Of a stretch of 47,445 bases of DNA, positions 1 through 8,197 are shown in pieces; the stretch's first letter is position 1; each line of letters starts with the position of its first letter. The position numbers and the translations under genes are program-made. Source of the DNA: Phytomonospora sp040655735 (lineage in GTDB: Bacteria; Actinomycetota; Actinomycetes; Mycobacteriales; Micromonosporaceae); the NCBI RefSeq assembly GCF_040655735.1, contig NZ_JBFAKK010000027.1, positions 1-47,445 of the forward strand, in the 5' to 3' direction. The notes under the pieces are model-generated. The model worked only from the letters and a program-made list of their open reading frames with translations, was not told the DNA's origin and ran no database searches.

Positions 1-14
1 GTACAGTGCAGTCA

Positions 15-60
15 GAAGGGCGTCCAGATCAGTCTTCACACACCGATCCTGACGCCCTTC
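15..60. repeat. Inverted repeat, possible terminator
   Basis: Arms at 15-30 and 45-60 pair at 14 of 16 positions (outer GAAGGGCGTC perfect), with a 14-base loop. It lies 30 bases beyond the stop of the first FG-GAP gene, so a transcription terminator is likely. There is no T-tract. Nothing else is visible in the first 89 bases; whatever lies to the left is outside the window. Confidence 0.5.
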
Positions 61-89
61 GTCATGCCCACTAATTCCACATCAACGAT

Positions 90-1535
90 CTAGGCGATGG
101 CGAAGACGTTGAGGTCGTCGCCGGCCGGCCACGCGCTCGCGGCGGCGGGCCCGCCCGTGCGCAGGTCGCTCCAGCGCAGGCCGAAGACGACCGCGCCCTC
201 GTCGGACCATCCGGGCAGGCAGAGCCAGTCCGGGGTGGACCCGACGACGCTGTGGTCGCCCCACGCGCCGGGCGGCAGTCCGGCACGGCCGGGCGCGATC
301 CACAGGTCACCGTCACCGGGCACACCGTCGAGGGCGAAGACCTGCACGGCGCCGTACCCGGGGTGGACGTCCTCGCCGCCGGCCGAGGTGAGGGTGAGCG
401 TCGCCGTCGCGGGGGTCGCGTAGGCGGCACCGTCGGTGCCGGTGAGGCGCACGGCGGTGCCGAACATGTCGTCGGCCTCCGGCTCGCCCTCGACGCCTTC
501 GCCGGCCTGCGTGTACTCCCCGACCTGGCTCACCAGCCCGGCCGGTGACACGAACAACGTCTGCGCCATCCCGGCGTCGGCGAGCCCGGCCAGGTCCTCG
601 CCGACGGCCGAGACCGCCAGCAGCGTCCCGGTCTCGCCGGCGCCTTCAGGCCGGTAGGGGATCGCCGAGAGGCCGCCGCCGAAGGCGTCGCCGGGCTCGG
701 GAGCGTCGGAGACTCCCGCACTGTCCTGCCCGACGGTCGCCAGCGGTGCGAGGCTCGCGCCGGCGAAGCGGTGGGCGAAGACGGCCACGGCCCCCGACCC
801 GTCGGCGCCCGCGCTGTTCTCGCCCGACACGCTCACGATCACGTGCGTCGGCGTGGCGACCACGGTCTCGCCGAACCAGTCGCCGGGCTCGGACTCGTCG
901 GCGACGTTCGGCTTGTCCTGGTGCAGCGTCACGACCTCGCCGGCGCGCAGGTAGTAGACGTGCCCCTCGTCGGGGCCGTCGTTGAGGTTCTCACCGGGCG
1001 AGCCGATCGCGAGGTAGGGCTGCGTTCCGGTGAGGCCGGCGGCGAGCGAGTGGCCGAACAGGTCGCCGGACTCGGGGACACCGGGGAAGCCGGTGCTGTT
1101 CTGGGTGAGGATCTCGGTCGCGGCGGTGTTCAGGCCACCGCGGGCGCCGGGCAGGATCCACACCATCCCGGCGCCGGGCGCGCCGCCGGCGAGTTTCCCG
1201 GGACCGCCGACGACGAGTTCGTCGCAGCCGTCGGCGTCGCGGTCGTAGGAGGCCAGCGCGAAGCCGAAGAGGTCGCCGTCGGCGCCCGAACCGGGCACGC
1301 CGGAGGTCTGCTGGCCGATCGTCACGGTCGAGCCGGTGGAGGTGTAGGTGACCAGGACGCGGCCGCCGTCGGCGCCCAAGGGGGTACCGACGGCGAGGTC
1401 GCGCAGGCCGTCGCCGTCGAAGTCGTTCTCGGCGCCGGGGACACAGGCCGCCGCGTGGGCGGTCGCCGGTGCCGGGGCACCGACCATCGTGAAGGTTAAG
1501 GCCGCGGAGAGGATGAGAGCCGTTACGCGGTTCAT
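90..1535 (-). CDS. Secreted FG-GAP repeat beta-propeller protein (copy A)
   Basis: Predicted 481-residue exported protein. A Sec signal peptide begins MNRVTALILSAAL and ends near an Ala-rich cleavage site; an upstream in-frame start eight codons earlier would put charged residues before it and is rejected. The mature part opens with the acidic FG-GAP motif DFDGDGLRDLAVG and repeats blades of the type 'PGSGADGDLFGFAL', 'PESGDLFGHSL', 'EPGDWFGETV', 'EPGDAFGGGL', as in integrin-alpha propellers, where D-x-D-G-D-x-x-D loops bind calcium. Such proteins are extracellular or wall-associated; the ligand or partner cannot be told from sequence. The downstream paralogue has the same layout, so the pair is a tandem duplication. 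Leucine 13 is a rare TTA codon. Family assignment is firm, function unknown. Confidence 0.85.
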   Translation of the reverse strand: MNRVTALILSAALTFTMVGAPAPATAHAAACVPGAENDFDGDGLRDLAVGTPLGADGGRVLVTYTSTGSTVTIGQQTSGVPGSGADGDLFGFALASYDRDADGCDELVVGGPGKLAGGAPGAGMVWILPGARGGLNTAATEILTQNSTGFPGVPESGDLFGHSLAAGLTGTQPYLAIGSPGENLNDGPDEGHVYYLRAGEVVTLHQDKPNVADESEPGDWFGETVVATPTHVIVSVSGENSAGADGSGAVAVFAHRFAGASLAPLATVGQDSAGVSDAPEPGDAFGGGLSAIPYRPEGAGETGTLLAVSAVGEDLAGLADAGMAQTLFVSPAGLVSQVGEYTQAGEGVEGEPEADDMFGTAVRLTGTDGAAYATPATATLTLTSAGGEDVHPGYGAVQVFALDGVPGDGDLWIAPGRAGLPPGAWGDHSVVGSTPDWLCLPGWSDEGAVVFGLRWSDLRTGGPAAASAWPAGDDLNVFAIA

Positions 1536-1619
1536 GTCCGAAGTGTCGGCCGCGCACACGTCGGCGGCGCTAACGCCGTGTGCACGCGGCCGGAGGATCG
1601 CGTTGCGGGCCGGGTCGGC

Positions 1620-3071
1620 TCAGGCGATGGACCAGATCAGCGCTCCGGGGCCCGGCAGCGGCCAGGTCCGCGCCGCCGGCGACCGCCCCGCCAGCAGGTC
1701 GCTCCAGCGAACGCCGTGCACGGCAGGCGCGACGCCGTCGGGGAGGTGGCCTTCGACGAGGAGGTACTCACGCGATGAGCCGATGCGGGTGTTGCCGCCG
1801 ATGGCGTTGGCGGGAAGACCGTGCGTGCCGGGCGCGATCCACAGGTCGCCGTCGCCGGGAGTCCCGGCGAGCCGGAAGACCTGGAGCGTGCCCATGCGCG
1901 GGTCAGGGCTCTCCGAACCCCTCGCAGCGACCGTGAGCGTCGTCGCCGACGGGGTCCCGTAGGTCGCGGTGCCGGTGTTGGTGAGCAGGACGGTGCGGCC
2001 GAACTCGTCGTCGGCGCCGGGCTCGCCCTCGACGCCCGAGGCGTCTTGGGAGTACTCGGCGATCTGGCGGTAGCCGCCGTCGGGAGCGACGTAGATCGCG
2101 TGGACCATGCCCGCGTCGGCGACCGTGTTGCTCCGGACGTCCTCGCCGGTGACCGACACGGCCATGAGCGTGCCGGTGCTGCCGCCCGCCGGCCGGTACG
2201 CAATCGCCGAGAGCTGGCCGCCGTAGCGGTCGCCGGGCTCGCCGGCGCCGGTGATGCGGTCGGTGTCCTGGTCGACGGTCAGGCGGTGGGTGAGGTGGCC
2301 GTCGGTGAGGCGGTGGTCGAAGACCTGGGTGGTGCCTTGGGAGCCGTCCTCGCCGGGAGCGCCGACGACGATGTGGGTCGGCGTGGTCGCGAGGGTTTCG
2401 GCGAAGCGGTCACCGAACTCCGGCACCCCCGGGACGCCGGCGGTGTTCTGGCTGACGCCGACGATCGTGCTGCCGCGCTGGTAGTGCACCATGCCGGCGT
2501 TGTTGGTCCCGGCTGCGTGGGTCTCGCCCGGCGAGCCGATGGCGAGGTAGGGCTGCGCGCCGAAGTTTCCCGCCGCGACGGAGTAGCCGAACTGGTCCTC
2601 CGCCTCGGGACTGCCCGGGAAACCCGTGGAGTTCTGCGTGAGGATCGCCGTCGCCGCGGGGTTGAGGCCGCCCGCCGCGCCGGGGATGACCCACACCATC
2701 CCCGCGTGGGGCTGACCGCCGGCGAGTTTTCCGGGGCCGCCGACGACCAGGTCGTCGCAGCCGTCGAGGTCGCGGTCGTAGGAGGCCAGCGCGAAGCCGA
2801 AGAAGTCGCCGTCGGCGCCCGAGCCGGGGACGCCGGCCGTCTGCTGGTCGATGACGACCGTCGCGCCGGAGCTGTAGGCGACCGTGACGCGGCCGCCGCC
2901 GGTGGCGAAGGGGCTGCCGACGGCGAGGTCGCGCAGGCCGTCGCCGTCGAAGTCGTTGTCGGCGGCGCTCGCGCAGGACGCCGCGTGGGCCGGGGTGGGG
3001 GCGACGAGACCGGCGGCGGTGGCGAGTGAAGCGGCCAGCAGTGCGGCGGCGGTGGTGCGGGCAGCGGGCAT
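1620..3071 (-). CDS. Secreted FG-GAP repeat beta-propeller protein (copy B)
   Basis: Predicted 483-residue exported paralogue of the neighbouring gene. The start chosen is MPAARTTAAALLAASLA, giving a short basic n-region and hydrophobic core ending at AHA; a longer in-frame start 13 codons upstream is less signal-like. The mature protein begins with DNDFDGDGLRDLAVGSPF and carries the same FG-GAP blade motifs in the same order as copy A, with closely matching stretches such as FFGFALASYDRD and CDDLVVGGPGKLAGG. The two genes are in the same orientation, 84 bp apart, and may be co-transcribed (B then A). The calcium-binding propeller fold is inferred from the family; the biological role is unknown. 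Confidence 0.85.
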   Translation of the reverse strand: MPAARTTAAALLAASLATAAGLVAPTPAHAASCASAADNDFDGDGLRDLAVGSPFATGGGRVTVAYSSGATVVIDQQTAGVPGSGADGDFFGFALASYDRDLDGCDDLVVGGPGKLAGGQPHAGMVWVIPGAAGGLNPAATAILTQNSTGFPGSPEAEDQFGYSVAAGNFGAQPYLAIGSPGETHAAGTNNAGMVHYQRGSTIVGVSQNTAGVPGVPEFGDRFAETLATTPTHIVVGAPGEDGSQGTTQVFDHRLTDGHLTHRLTVDQDTDRITGAGEPGDRYGGQLSAIAYRPAGGSTGTLMAVSVTGEDVRSNTVADAGMVHAIYVAPDGGYRQIAEYSQDASGVEGEPGADDEFGRTVLLTNTGTATYGTPSATTLTVAARGSESPDPRMGTLQVFRLAGTPGDGDLWIAPGTHGLPANAIGGNTRIGSSREYLLVEGHLPDGVAPAVHGVRWSDLLAGRSPAARTWPLPGPGALIWSIA

Positions 3072-3205
3072 GTTCGCGGCCTTCCTGGCGGCGGGCGTGG
3101 GGCAGGGCAATCAAAACCCCCCGCCGGCGCGCCCGGCAAGGATTCGGGCGAGGTCTGCCCGATCGGCACGGCCGCAAGGGCAGCGGGTGTGGAAACGCTC
3201 CCGCG

Positions 3206-3511
3206 ATGACCGCCTACACAGGACCCGCCGAGCTGTGCTGGTACGCCAACGCCCACTTCCGGCCGGGCGTGCCCGTCGACCTGCGGGTCACGGAGACGCC
3301 GGAGGGGTGGGACGCGGTGCTGCGCCGCCGCGGGGATGGGGAGGAGTTCGAGTTCCTCTTGTTCCTCGGCGCGCCGCACCAGCTGGTGTTCCCCGACGGG
3401 AGCGAGTTCCACGTCGTGGTCGACTCCGACGAGTGCCGCGAGGTTCCCGACACGCGTCCGGCGCCGGCGCGCTCGCGGTGGCTCAGCGTGGAGGCTTGGG
3501 TGGGGGACTGA
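3206..3511 (+). CDS. Small hypothetical protein (101 aa)
   Basis: Starts with MTAYTGPAELCWYANAHF; the reading frame is open further upstream, but that part is Arg-rich shadow sequence of the FG-GAP gene's promoter side. The protein is soluble, acidic, with alternating short hydrophobic stretches such as FEFLLFLG and FHVVVDSDE that suggest a small beta-rich fold. No family is recognised. It is divergent from the FG-GAP genes with 134 bp between the starts. No strong ribosome binding site is seen before the ATG, so the start is moderately uncertain. Confidence 0.55.
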   Translation: MTAYTGPAELCWYANAHFRPGVPVDLRVTETPEGWDAVLRRRGDGEEFEFLLFLGAPHQLVFPDGSEFHVVVDSDECREVPDTRPAPARSRWLSVEAWVGD

Positions 3512-3639
3512 GGGGCGGGGGTGGTACCTGCGACCTCCGCCCGGCGCCGCTTCGGAACCGTGGGGCCGCCCATGCCGCCTCCCACTTCTGACAGTAGGGG
3601 GGCGCCAGGCGTGGGTGTAAAGGGCAAGCTCGTCCAGCC

Positions 3640-3666
3640 TGTGGATAACTGACCGGTTGTGGACAA
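3640..3666 (+). other. Two tandem DnaA-box-like 9-mers in a 290-bp gap
   Basis: TGTGGATAA at 3640-3648 and TGTGGACAA at 3658-3666 lie in the same orientation. Their complements are TTATCCACA (E. coli-type consensus) and TTGTCCACA (actinobacterial consensus). The rest of the 3512-3802 gap shows no convincing gene. Two boxes are too few for oriC; a DnaA titration or regulatory site is possible, as is chance. Confidence 0.3.
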
Positions 3667-3802
3667 CGGCGAGCGCCGTCCTCGCCTACGCCCGCGCACC
3701 ATCCGGCGACCGGACCGCGACCGCGCGCCCGACGCACCGACCACGACCGCACGCCGCGCCCCAGCCCCACCGAGCGCCCGCAACCCAGCCCTCCGCCCCA
3801 CC

Positions 3803-4369
3803 TCACCCCCGCAACAGATTCCTCAGCACCGGCCGCGCCGCCTCGACCGCGTCCTCCCCGACCCGGTCAGCGATCGCGCCGCTCAGCCACAGCGCGGCGA
3901 AGCCGTGCGCGATCGACCACGCCGCCAGCCGCATGTCGCCCGACGCGCGCTCGGGCGGCACGGCCTTCCGCAGCCCTTCCTCCAGTGCCGTCGACGCGCG
4001 GTTCTCGGCGGCCTGCAGCTCGGGGTCGTCCGACCGCAGGAGGGCCGGCTGGAACATGACCTCGAAGTGGGCGCGGTGGCCGGTGGCGAAGCGAACGTAG
4101 GCGACGCCGGCTTCGAGGAAGTCGTCGGGAACGGAGTTGAGCTCGTCGGCCAGCAGCTGGAAGCCCTCGGTGGCCAGGGCGGTCAGCAGTCCGGCCTTGT
4201 CGCCGAAGTGGTGTGCGGGCGCGGCGTGGGAGACGCCGGCGCGGCGGGCGAGTTCGCGCAGGCTCCAGCCGGCGGGCCCGGACTCGGTGATGGCCTCGGC
4301 GGCGGCGTCGAGGATGGTGCGGCGAAGGTCGCCGTGGTGGTACCCGCGGGTGCTGCTGATGGTGATCAC
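3803..4369 (-). CDS. TetR/AcrR-family transcriptional regulator
   Basis: About 188 residues. The N-terminal helix-turn-helix reads GYHHGDLRRTILDAAAEAI followed by SLRELARRAGVSHAAPAHHF, the classic TetR domain (residues 8-60); the rest is the helical ligand and dimer domain with a segment typical of the WHG-type C-terminus (AAWSIAHGFAALWLSGAI). The ORF is open ten codons further upstream, but that stretch overlaps a palindromic operator, so the GTG at 4369 is preferred. It is divergent from the DoxX gene, with two copies of a CTTGnCAnTGnC-type palindrome between them; this predicts autoregulation and repression of the DoxX gene. The inducer is unknown. Confidence 0.85.
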   Translation of the reverse strand: MITISSTRGYHHGDLRRTILDAAAEAITESGPAGWSLRELARRAGVSHAAPAHHFGDKAGLLTALATEGFQLLADELNSVPDDFLEAGVAYVRFATGHRAHFEVMFQPALLRSDDPELQAAENRASTALEEGLRKAVPPERASGDMRLAAWSIAHGFAALWLSGAIADRVGEDAVEAARPVLRNLLRG

Positions 4370-4385
4370 TCCTCGATCCGGACAA

Positions 4386-4400
4386 CTTGACACTGACAAG
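4386..4400. promoter_or_regulatory. Predicted TetR operator 1
   Basis: CTTGACACTGACAAG is a 15-bp palindrome matching its own complement at 12 positions (CTTGnCAnTGnCAAG). It sits 17 bases upstream of the chosen TetR start, where it would block that promoter. Confidence 0.55.
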
Positions 4401-4425
4401 ATACCGCGTTATGGTCGGCATTCAA

Positions 4426-4440
4426 CTTGCCAATGACTAG
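4426..4440. promoter_or_regulatory. Predicted TetR operator 2
   Basis: CTTGCCAATGACTAG fits the operator 1 pattern with a single mismatch and lies 17 bases before the DoxX start. The centres of the two sites are 40 bp apart, about four helical turns, so they lie on the same DNA face. Confidence 0.5.
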
Positions 4441-4457
4441 ATTAGCTCGGAGTGACC

Positions 4458-4898
4458 ATGGCGCCCCTCATCGCTCTCATCGGCGGCTTCGCCGTCCTCC
4501 GCGTCCTCGGCCTCGCCGGCGTCGACGCCCTCGACGGCTGGCAGCCCGCCGTCCGCGGCGGCCTCGCCCTCATGTTCTTCATGACCGGCGTCGCGCACTT
4601 CGTCGGGAAACTGCGCGCCGACATGATCCGCATGGTCCCGCCGCGACTGCCGAACCCCACCCTGCTGGTCAACGTCACCGGCGTCCTCGAAATCCTCGGC
4701 GCGATCGGCCTGCTCATCCCCGCGACGGCCCGCTTCGCGGCCATCGGCCTCGCCCTGCTGCTCGTGCTCATGTTCCCGGCCAACGTCTCGGCCGCCCGGC
4801 GTGAACTCGACTTCGGCGGCCGCCCCGCCACACCGCTCCCCCGGCGCACCGCCGAGCAGGTCCTCTACGTCGCCGCCGCCGTCCTCGCGGCCCTGTGA
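4458..4898 (+). CDS. DoxX-family membrane protein
   Basis: 146-residue integral membrane protein with about four hydrophobic segments: residues 3-20 (LIALIGGFAVLRVLGLAGV), 33-50 around GLALMFFMTGVAHFVGK, 67-90 (LVNVTGVLEILGAIGLLIP) and 95-110. The 'MTGVAHF' and 'NVTGVLEILGAIGLL' segments are typical of the DoxX-like family, often linked to redox or detoxification roles and frequently controlled by a TetR neighbour. The ATG at 4458 is chosen over a GTG six bases earlier because GGAG lies 5 bases before it. Expression is probably controlled by the divergent TetR through two operators. The exact function is not known. Confidence 0.8.
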   Translation: MAPLIALIGGFAVLRVLGLAGVDALDGWQPAVRGGLALMFFMTGVAHFVGKLRADMIRMVPPRLPNPTLLVNVTGVLEILGAIGLLIPATARFAAIGLALLLVLMFPANVSAARRELDFGGRPATPLPRRTAEQVLYVAAAVLAAL

Positions 4899-4904
4899 GA
4901 GCAC

Positions 4905-4952
4905 GCGAAGGCACGGCACCACTCCCACACCGGGGCGGTGCCGTGCCTTCGC
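4905..4952. terminator. Bidirectional terminator hairpin
   Basis: Perfect 16-bp stem, GCGAAGGCACGGCACC at 4905-4920 with its complement at 4937-4952, 16-base loop. It lies between the convergent DoxX and tRNA-deaminase-associated genes. No T-tract, as is common in actinobacteria. Confidence 0.85.
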
Positions 4953-4971
4953 AAATATCCGGGCGGCGAAC

Positions 4972-5433
4972 CTAAGGCTCGCGCAGTTCCTCGATGTCGT
5001 CGACGATGCCGAGCCCCGAGGCGACCTCCGCGGTGACGTCGGACGGGAGCATCCCGTCCTTCGCGCACAGCGCGAGCAGCGCGTCGGAGGACACGCCGAG
5101 GTCGGCCAGCAGGTCGGACTCGCCGACCGGGTCGGCGTCCATCTCCACCGGCTCGCCGTCGGTCACGTCGGCGAGGAGGATCCCGCCGAGCCGCGACGAG
5201 TCGGCGAACTCGGCGTCCGAGGAGAACAGGCGCAGGTCCTCGCCGTCGTCGAGACGCAGCACCGTCAGGTACTCGTCGTCGGCCTCGACGAAGGCGAGCG
5301 ACACGTCCGCGTCGTCGGCGACGTCGCGCAACCGGTCGGCCACCTCGTCGATGTCCTCGACACCGTCGAAATCAAGTTCGTGAGCGGTCCACTTAGTACC
5401 AGTGCGGACCGCCGCGACAGCAAAGTAAGTCAT
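4972..5433 (-). CDS. tRNA adenosine deaminase-associated protein
   Basis: 153-residue acidic protein starting MTYFAVAAVRTGTKW. The opening, the segment AFVEADDEYLTVLRLDDGED and the RLFSSDAEFADSSRLG stretch match the actinobacterial family annotated as tRNA adenosine deaminase-associated protein. In other actinobacteria this gene usually sits next to tadA, the enzyme making inosine at tRNA position 34; here no tadA is visible within the window, so the two are separated or tadA lies elsewhere. The protein's biochemical role is not established. The window's own tRNA-Arg(ACG) is the usual substrate of that deaminase, but it lies about 7 kb away. Confidence 0.8.
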   Translation of the reverse strand: MTYFAVAAVRTGTKWTAHELDFDGVEDIDEVADRLRDVADDADVSLAFVEADDEYLTVLRLDDGEDLRLFSSDAEFADSSRLGGILLADVTDGEPVEMDADPVGESDLLADLGVSSDALLALCAKDGMLPSDVTAEVASGLGIVDDIEELREP

Positions 5434-5502
5434 TCACCCACCCCCGACGGGATGCTTATCACCCGCACCGGCGGGCACCCGGAAAGGCGCGCCGACACGA
5501 GT

Positions 5503-6018
5503 TCACCAGAGGATCCAATCGCCCTGGAGCGCATTCAGCTCCACGACGAGCCCCGCGACCCCGAGGGCCATGCCGCTGACAGCGGCCACCCCGGCTGCGG
5601 CGCCACGGTCACCGTACCGAGCCAACAGAAAAGCCGCCAGCCAGGCGACGAGTGCTGCGACCGCTGTCACCCACACGTACACCGGCAGCGTCGTCGCGAG
5701 CAACCCGGTGATGAGGAACCACAGGCACGCGACACCCGCTCCCGACCAGATTCCGGCCGGCCCGACGCGCAGCGACTCGCGGTACTGCGGACGCGGCGGC
5801 TCCGGCGTCCAGGTGAACGACGGCGTCAGCGGCGGGCGCTTCGGTTCGACGCCACCCGGCCAGGTCGTGGGCCCGATCCGCCCGGTGGTGCGGTCCGGGC
5901 CCCAGGACACGGGCCGCACGTCGACGGCGGGCACGGGTGCCCGGTTGCCGTTGGAGCCGGACCTGTCGGGCGGCGTCCAGCCGGCACCGGCGGGTGTCGG
6001 AGCGTCGTGGGCGGCCAT
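5503..6018 (-). CDS. Hypothetical membrane protein with Pro-rich N-terminus
   Basis: 171 residues starting MAAHDAPTPAGAGW; the open frame continues upstream into low-complexity Pro/Ser-rich sequence antisense to the neighbouring gene and is not used. Residues 1-85 are polar and rich in Pro, Gly and Arg, probably a disordered cytoplasmic tail. The C-terminal half holds about four hydrophobic segments (around VGPAGIWSGAGVACLWFLITG, TLPVYVWVTAVAALVAWLAA and GVAAVSGMALGVAGLVVEL). No family is recognised. It is in the same direction as, and 31 bp downstream of, the beta-propeller gene, so co-transcription is possible. Confidence 0.65.
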   Translation of the reverse strand: MAAHDAPTPAGAGWTPPDRSGSNGNRAPVPAVDVRPVSWGPDRTTGRIGPTTWPGGVEPKRPPLTPSFTWTPEPPRPQYRESLRVGPAGIWSGAGVACLWFLITGLLATTLPVYVWVTAVAALVAWLAAFLLARYGDRGAAAGVAAVSGMALGVAGLVVELNALQGDWILW

Positions 6019-6049
6019 GTAGGGAATCGTAACCAGGCTCGGCGAGCGC

Positions 6050-7180
6050 CTACGGCCGGAACAGGGCGAAGGACCGCTGCTTGACCGTGCGGTTGGCGAA
6101 GGTGAGGAACTCCCCACCGGCGGCGAGGGTCTCCCCGGAGGCCGCAAGGGTCCACACGCCGACCGCGGAGTCGCTCCACGGGTCCCAGCCGGTGAGTTTC
6201 CCGTTCGAGTCGACGGCGAGGAACTTCAGGCGCTGCGCCTTGTCGCCGTCGAGGCACGCGCCGAAGTCGCCGGTGTTGGGACTGGAGCAGACGTGCTCGA
6301 AGTGCCCGCCGGCGTAGAGGGTGCCGCCGATCGAGGTGACGGTCTGGACGTCGCCGTCGGTGGTGGTCTCCCAGCGTTTGCTCCCGTCGTAGTCGAAGGC
6401 GATCAGGCGCCCGCCCTGCCCGCCGACGGCGGCGTAGACGCGGTCGTGGGCGAGGTGCACGTCGTAGACGATCGAGGTCATGCCGGGCGCGAAGGACGTG
6501 TCGAGCGCGCCGGTGGACTTCGAGACGGCGGCGAGCTTGCGGGCCGTGGCGCCGTTGACGCTGGCGAAGGTCCCGGAGATGTAGAGGCGCTTGGCGCCTG
6601 GCGTGACCGAGCGGACCGTGCCGTCGGGAACGGGCGCGAAGGCGCTGAGCGTGTCGGTCGACAGGTTCCAGGCGGCGAGGTTGGTCCGCGACTGGCTGTC
6701 GACGGTGCTGAAGCTGCCACCGGCGTAGAGCACGCCGTCGCTGACCGCGAGAGTCCGGACGTTGCCGGACACGACGTGGCGCCAGGAGTCGAGCTCACCG
6801 GAGGTGAAGCGCGCGACGCGGCGGCGCTTGGCGCCGTCGACGGTCCCGAAGTACCCGCCGGCGTAGAGCTGCGACCCGCTGACGGCCAGGGCGTGCACGC
6901 TCCCGTCGACCTCCGGCGCGAAGGGGAGCAGAGCACCGGTGCGCGCGTTCACGGCGGCCAGATGGTCGCGGTAGTAGCGCTTGCCGTCGGCGTTGGCGAT
7001 GCTGAAGTCACCGCCCAGGTAGACCGTGTCGCCCATGAAGGCCACCGCCCGGACCGGACCGTTGAAGGAGGCCCCACCCTGCACCGGCACCGACTGCACG
7101 GCGGCGAACGCCGGCACAGGCGCGACGCCGAGGGCGACGACGAGAACCAAGAAGAAGATCGACCATTTGCCGCGCGCCAC
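6050..7180 (-). CDS. Secreted beta-propeller protein (delta-60/DUF5122-like repeats)
   Basis: 376 residues with a signal peptide (basic start, core SIFFLVLVVALGVAPV, cleavage near AFA). The GTG start is preceded by GAGGAG at 5 bases. The mature protein consists of repeated blades of the form 'LYAGGxFxxVDG', for example VYLGGDFSIANADG, LYAGGYFGTVDGAK, LYAGGSFSTVDSQ, LYISGTFASVNGA and LYAGGHFEHV, typical of DUF5122/delta-60 propellers of extracellular actinobacterial proteins. No catalytic motif is seen. One Cys pair (C-S-S-P then G-A-C-L) near residue 300 could form a disulfide. It is divergent from tyrA with about 77 bp between starts. Fold assignment is strong; function unknown. Confidence 0.8.
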   Translation of the reverse strand: MARGKWSIFFLVLVVALGVAPVPAFAAVQSVPVQGGASFNGPVRAVAFMGDTVYLGGDFSIANADGKRYYRDHLAAVNARTGALLPFAPEVDGSVHALAVSGSQLYAGGYFGTVDGAKRRRVARFTSGELDSWRHVVSGNVRTLAVSDGVLYAGGSFSTVDSQSRTNLAAWNLSTDTLSAFAPVPDGTVRSVTPGAKRLYISGTFASVNGATARKLAAVSKSTGALDTSFAPGMTSIVYDVHLAHDRVYAAVGGQGGRLIAFDYDGSKRWETTTDGDVQTVTSIGGTLYAGGHFEHVCSSPNTGDFGACLDGDKAQRLKFLAVDSNGKLTGWDPWSDSAVGVWTLAASGETLAAGGEFLTFANRTVKQRSFALFRP

Positions 7181-7257
7181 GTCAGCTCCTCACGCACCGG
7201 AAGTCACGAGTGTGTCACGGCAAGTGCTCGCCGGAGGGGATATGAGAGCCTGTGTCG

Positions 7258-8187
7258 ATGCGTATCGGCGTCATCGGACTCGGGCTCATCGGCGGATCAC
7301 TGTTGCGGGCGCTCAACGCCGCCGGTCACGAGGCGACGGGATACGACAGCGACCGCACGACGCGCCTCGCGGCCGTCGCCAGCGGCCTGCGAACCGTCGA
7401 CACTCTCGACGGCTGGCGCCCCGACGTGACCGTGCTGGCCGTCCCGCTGCCCGCCGTCGAGGCGGTCCTCGCCCGGCTCAAGGACTACGACGGGCTCATC
7501 ACCGACGTCGTGTCGGTCAAGCAGCCCATGCGCGAGCGCCTCGCCGGCGCGCGCTTCGTCGGCGGCCATCCCATGGCTGGCAAGGAGACCAGCGGCTTCG
7601 AGCACTCCGACGTCGACCTGTTCGCACACCGCGTGTGGGCGCTGTGCCTCGACGAGGAGACCCGGCTCGCCGACTGGCTCACCCTCGCCGGCCTCTTCCT
7701 CGAACTCGGCGCGCGGGTCGTGCCGACCACCGCCGCCGAGCACGACGCGGCCGTCGCGGCGATCAGCCACGTCCCGCACCTGCTGGCCGCCGCGCTCGTC
7801 GAGGCAGCCGCCGGCCCCCTCCCGCGCGCGCTGGCCGCCAGCTCCTTCCGCGACGGCACCCGCGTGGCACTGACACGACCCGAACTGGTCGGCGCGATGG
7901 CCGGAGGCAACGCCGCGGCCGTCCGCGAGGCCCTCGACCGGACCCTCGCCGCGCTCGAAGGCGCCCGTGACGCCCTCGACGCCGACGACCCCCGCGCCGC
8001 CGTCGGCGAGTGGTTCACCCCCGCGTGGGAGAGCCGCCGCAACTGGCCCCCCGCGCCCGGTCCGACCCTCACGATGGCCGTCGACCGCGAACGGCTGCTG
8101 GCGCTCGGTCGCGCCGGTGGATGGGTACATTCCATCGAAGACGATCGTCATATTACGGTGATGCGCCCCGCCGCCAAGGTGCCGTAG
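7258..8187 (+). CDS. tyrA: Prephenate dehydrogenase
   Basis: 309 residues. It oxidatively decarboxylates prephenate with NAD(P)+ to 4-hydroxyphenylpyruvate in tyrosine biosynthesis, in the cytoplasm. The Rossmann motif GLGLIGGS is at residues 7-14 after MRIGVI; the family's catalytic region reads GGHPMAGKETSG near residue 100, and the helical dimer domain contains AAISHVPHLLAAALV and SFRDGTRVA. Length is usual for the monofunctional enzyme; no ACT domain is present. A GTG six bases upstream is an alternative start, but MRIGVIG is the normal beginning. It is followed 10 bp later by the DUF885 peptidase gene, probably on the same transcript. Confidence 0.92.
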   Translation: MRIGVIGLGLIGGSLLRALNAAGHEATGYDSDRTTRLAAVASGLRTVDTLDGWRPDVTVLAVPLPAVEAVLARLKDYDGLITDVVSVKQPMRERLAGARFVGGHPMAGKETSGFEHSDVDLFAHRVWALCLDEETRLADWLTLAGLFLELGARVVPTTAAEHDAAVAAISHVPHLLAAALVEAAAGPLPRALAASSFRDGTRVALTRPELVGAMAGGNAAAVREALDRTLAALEGARDALDADDPRAAVGEWFTPAWESRRNWPPAPGPTLTMAVDRERLLALGRAGGWVHSIEDDRHITVMRPAAKVP

Positions 8188-8197
8188 TGTCGCCGCC

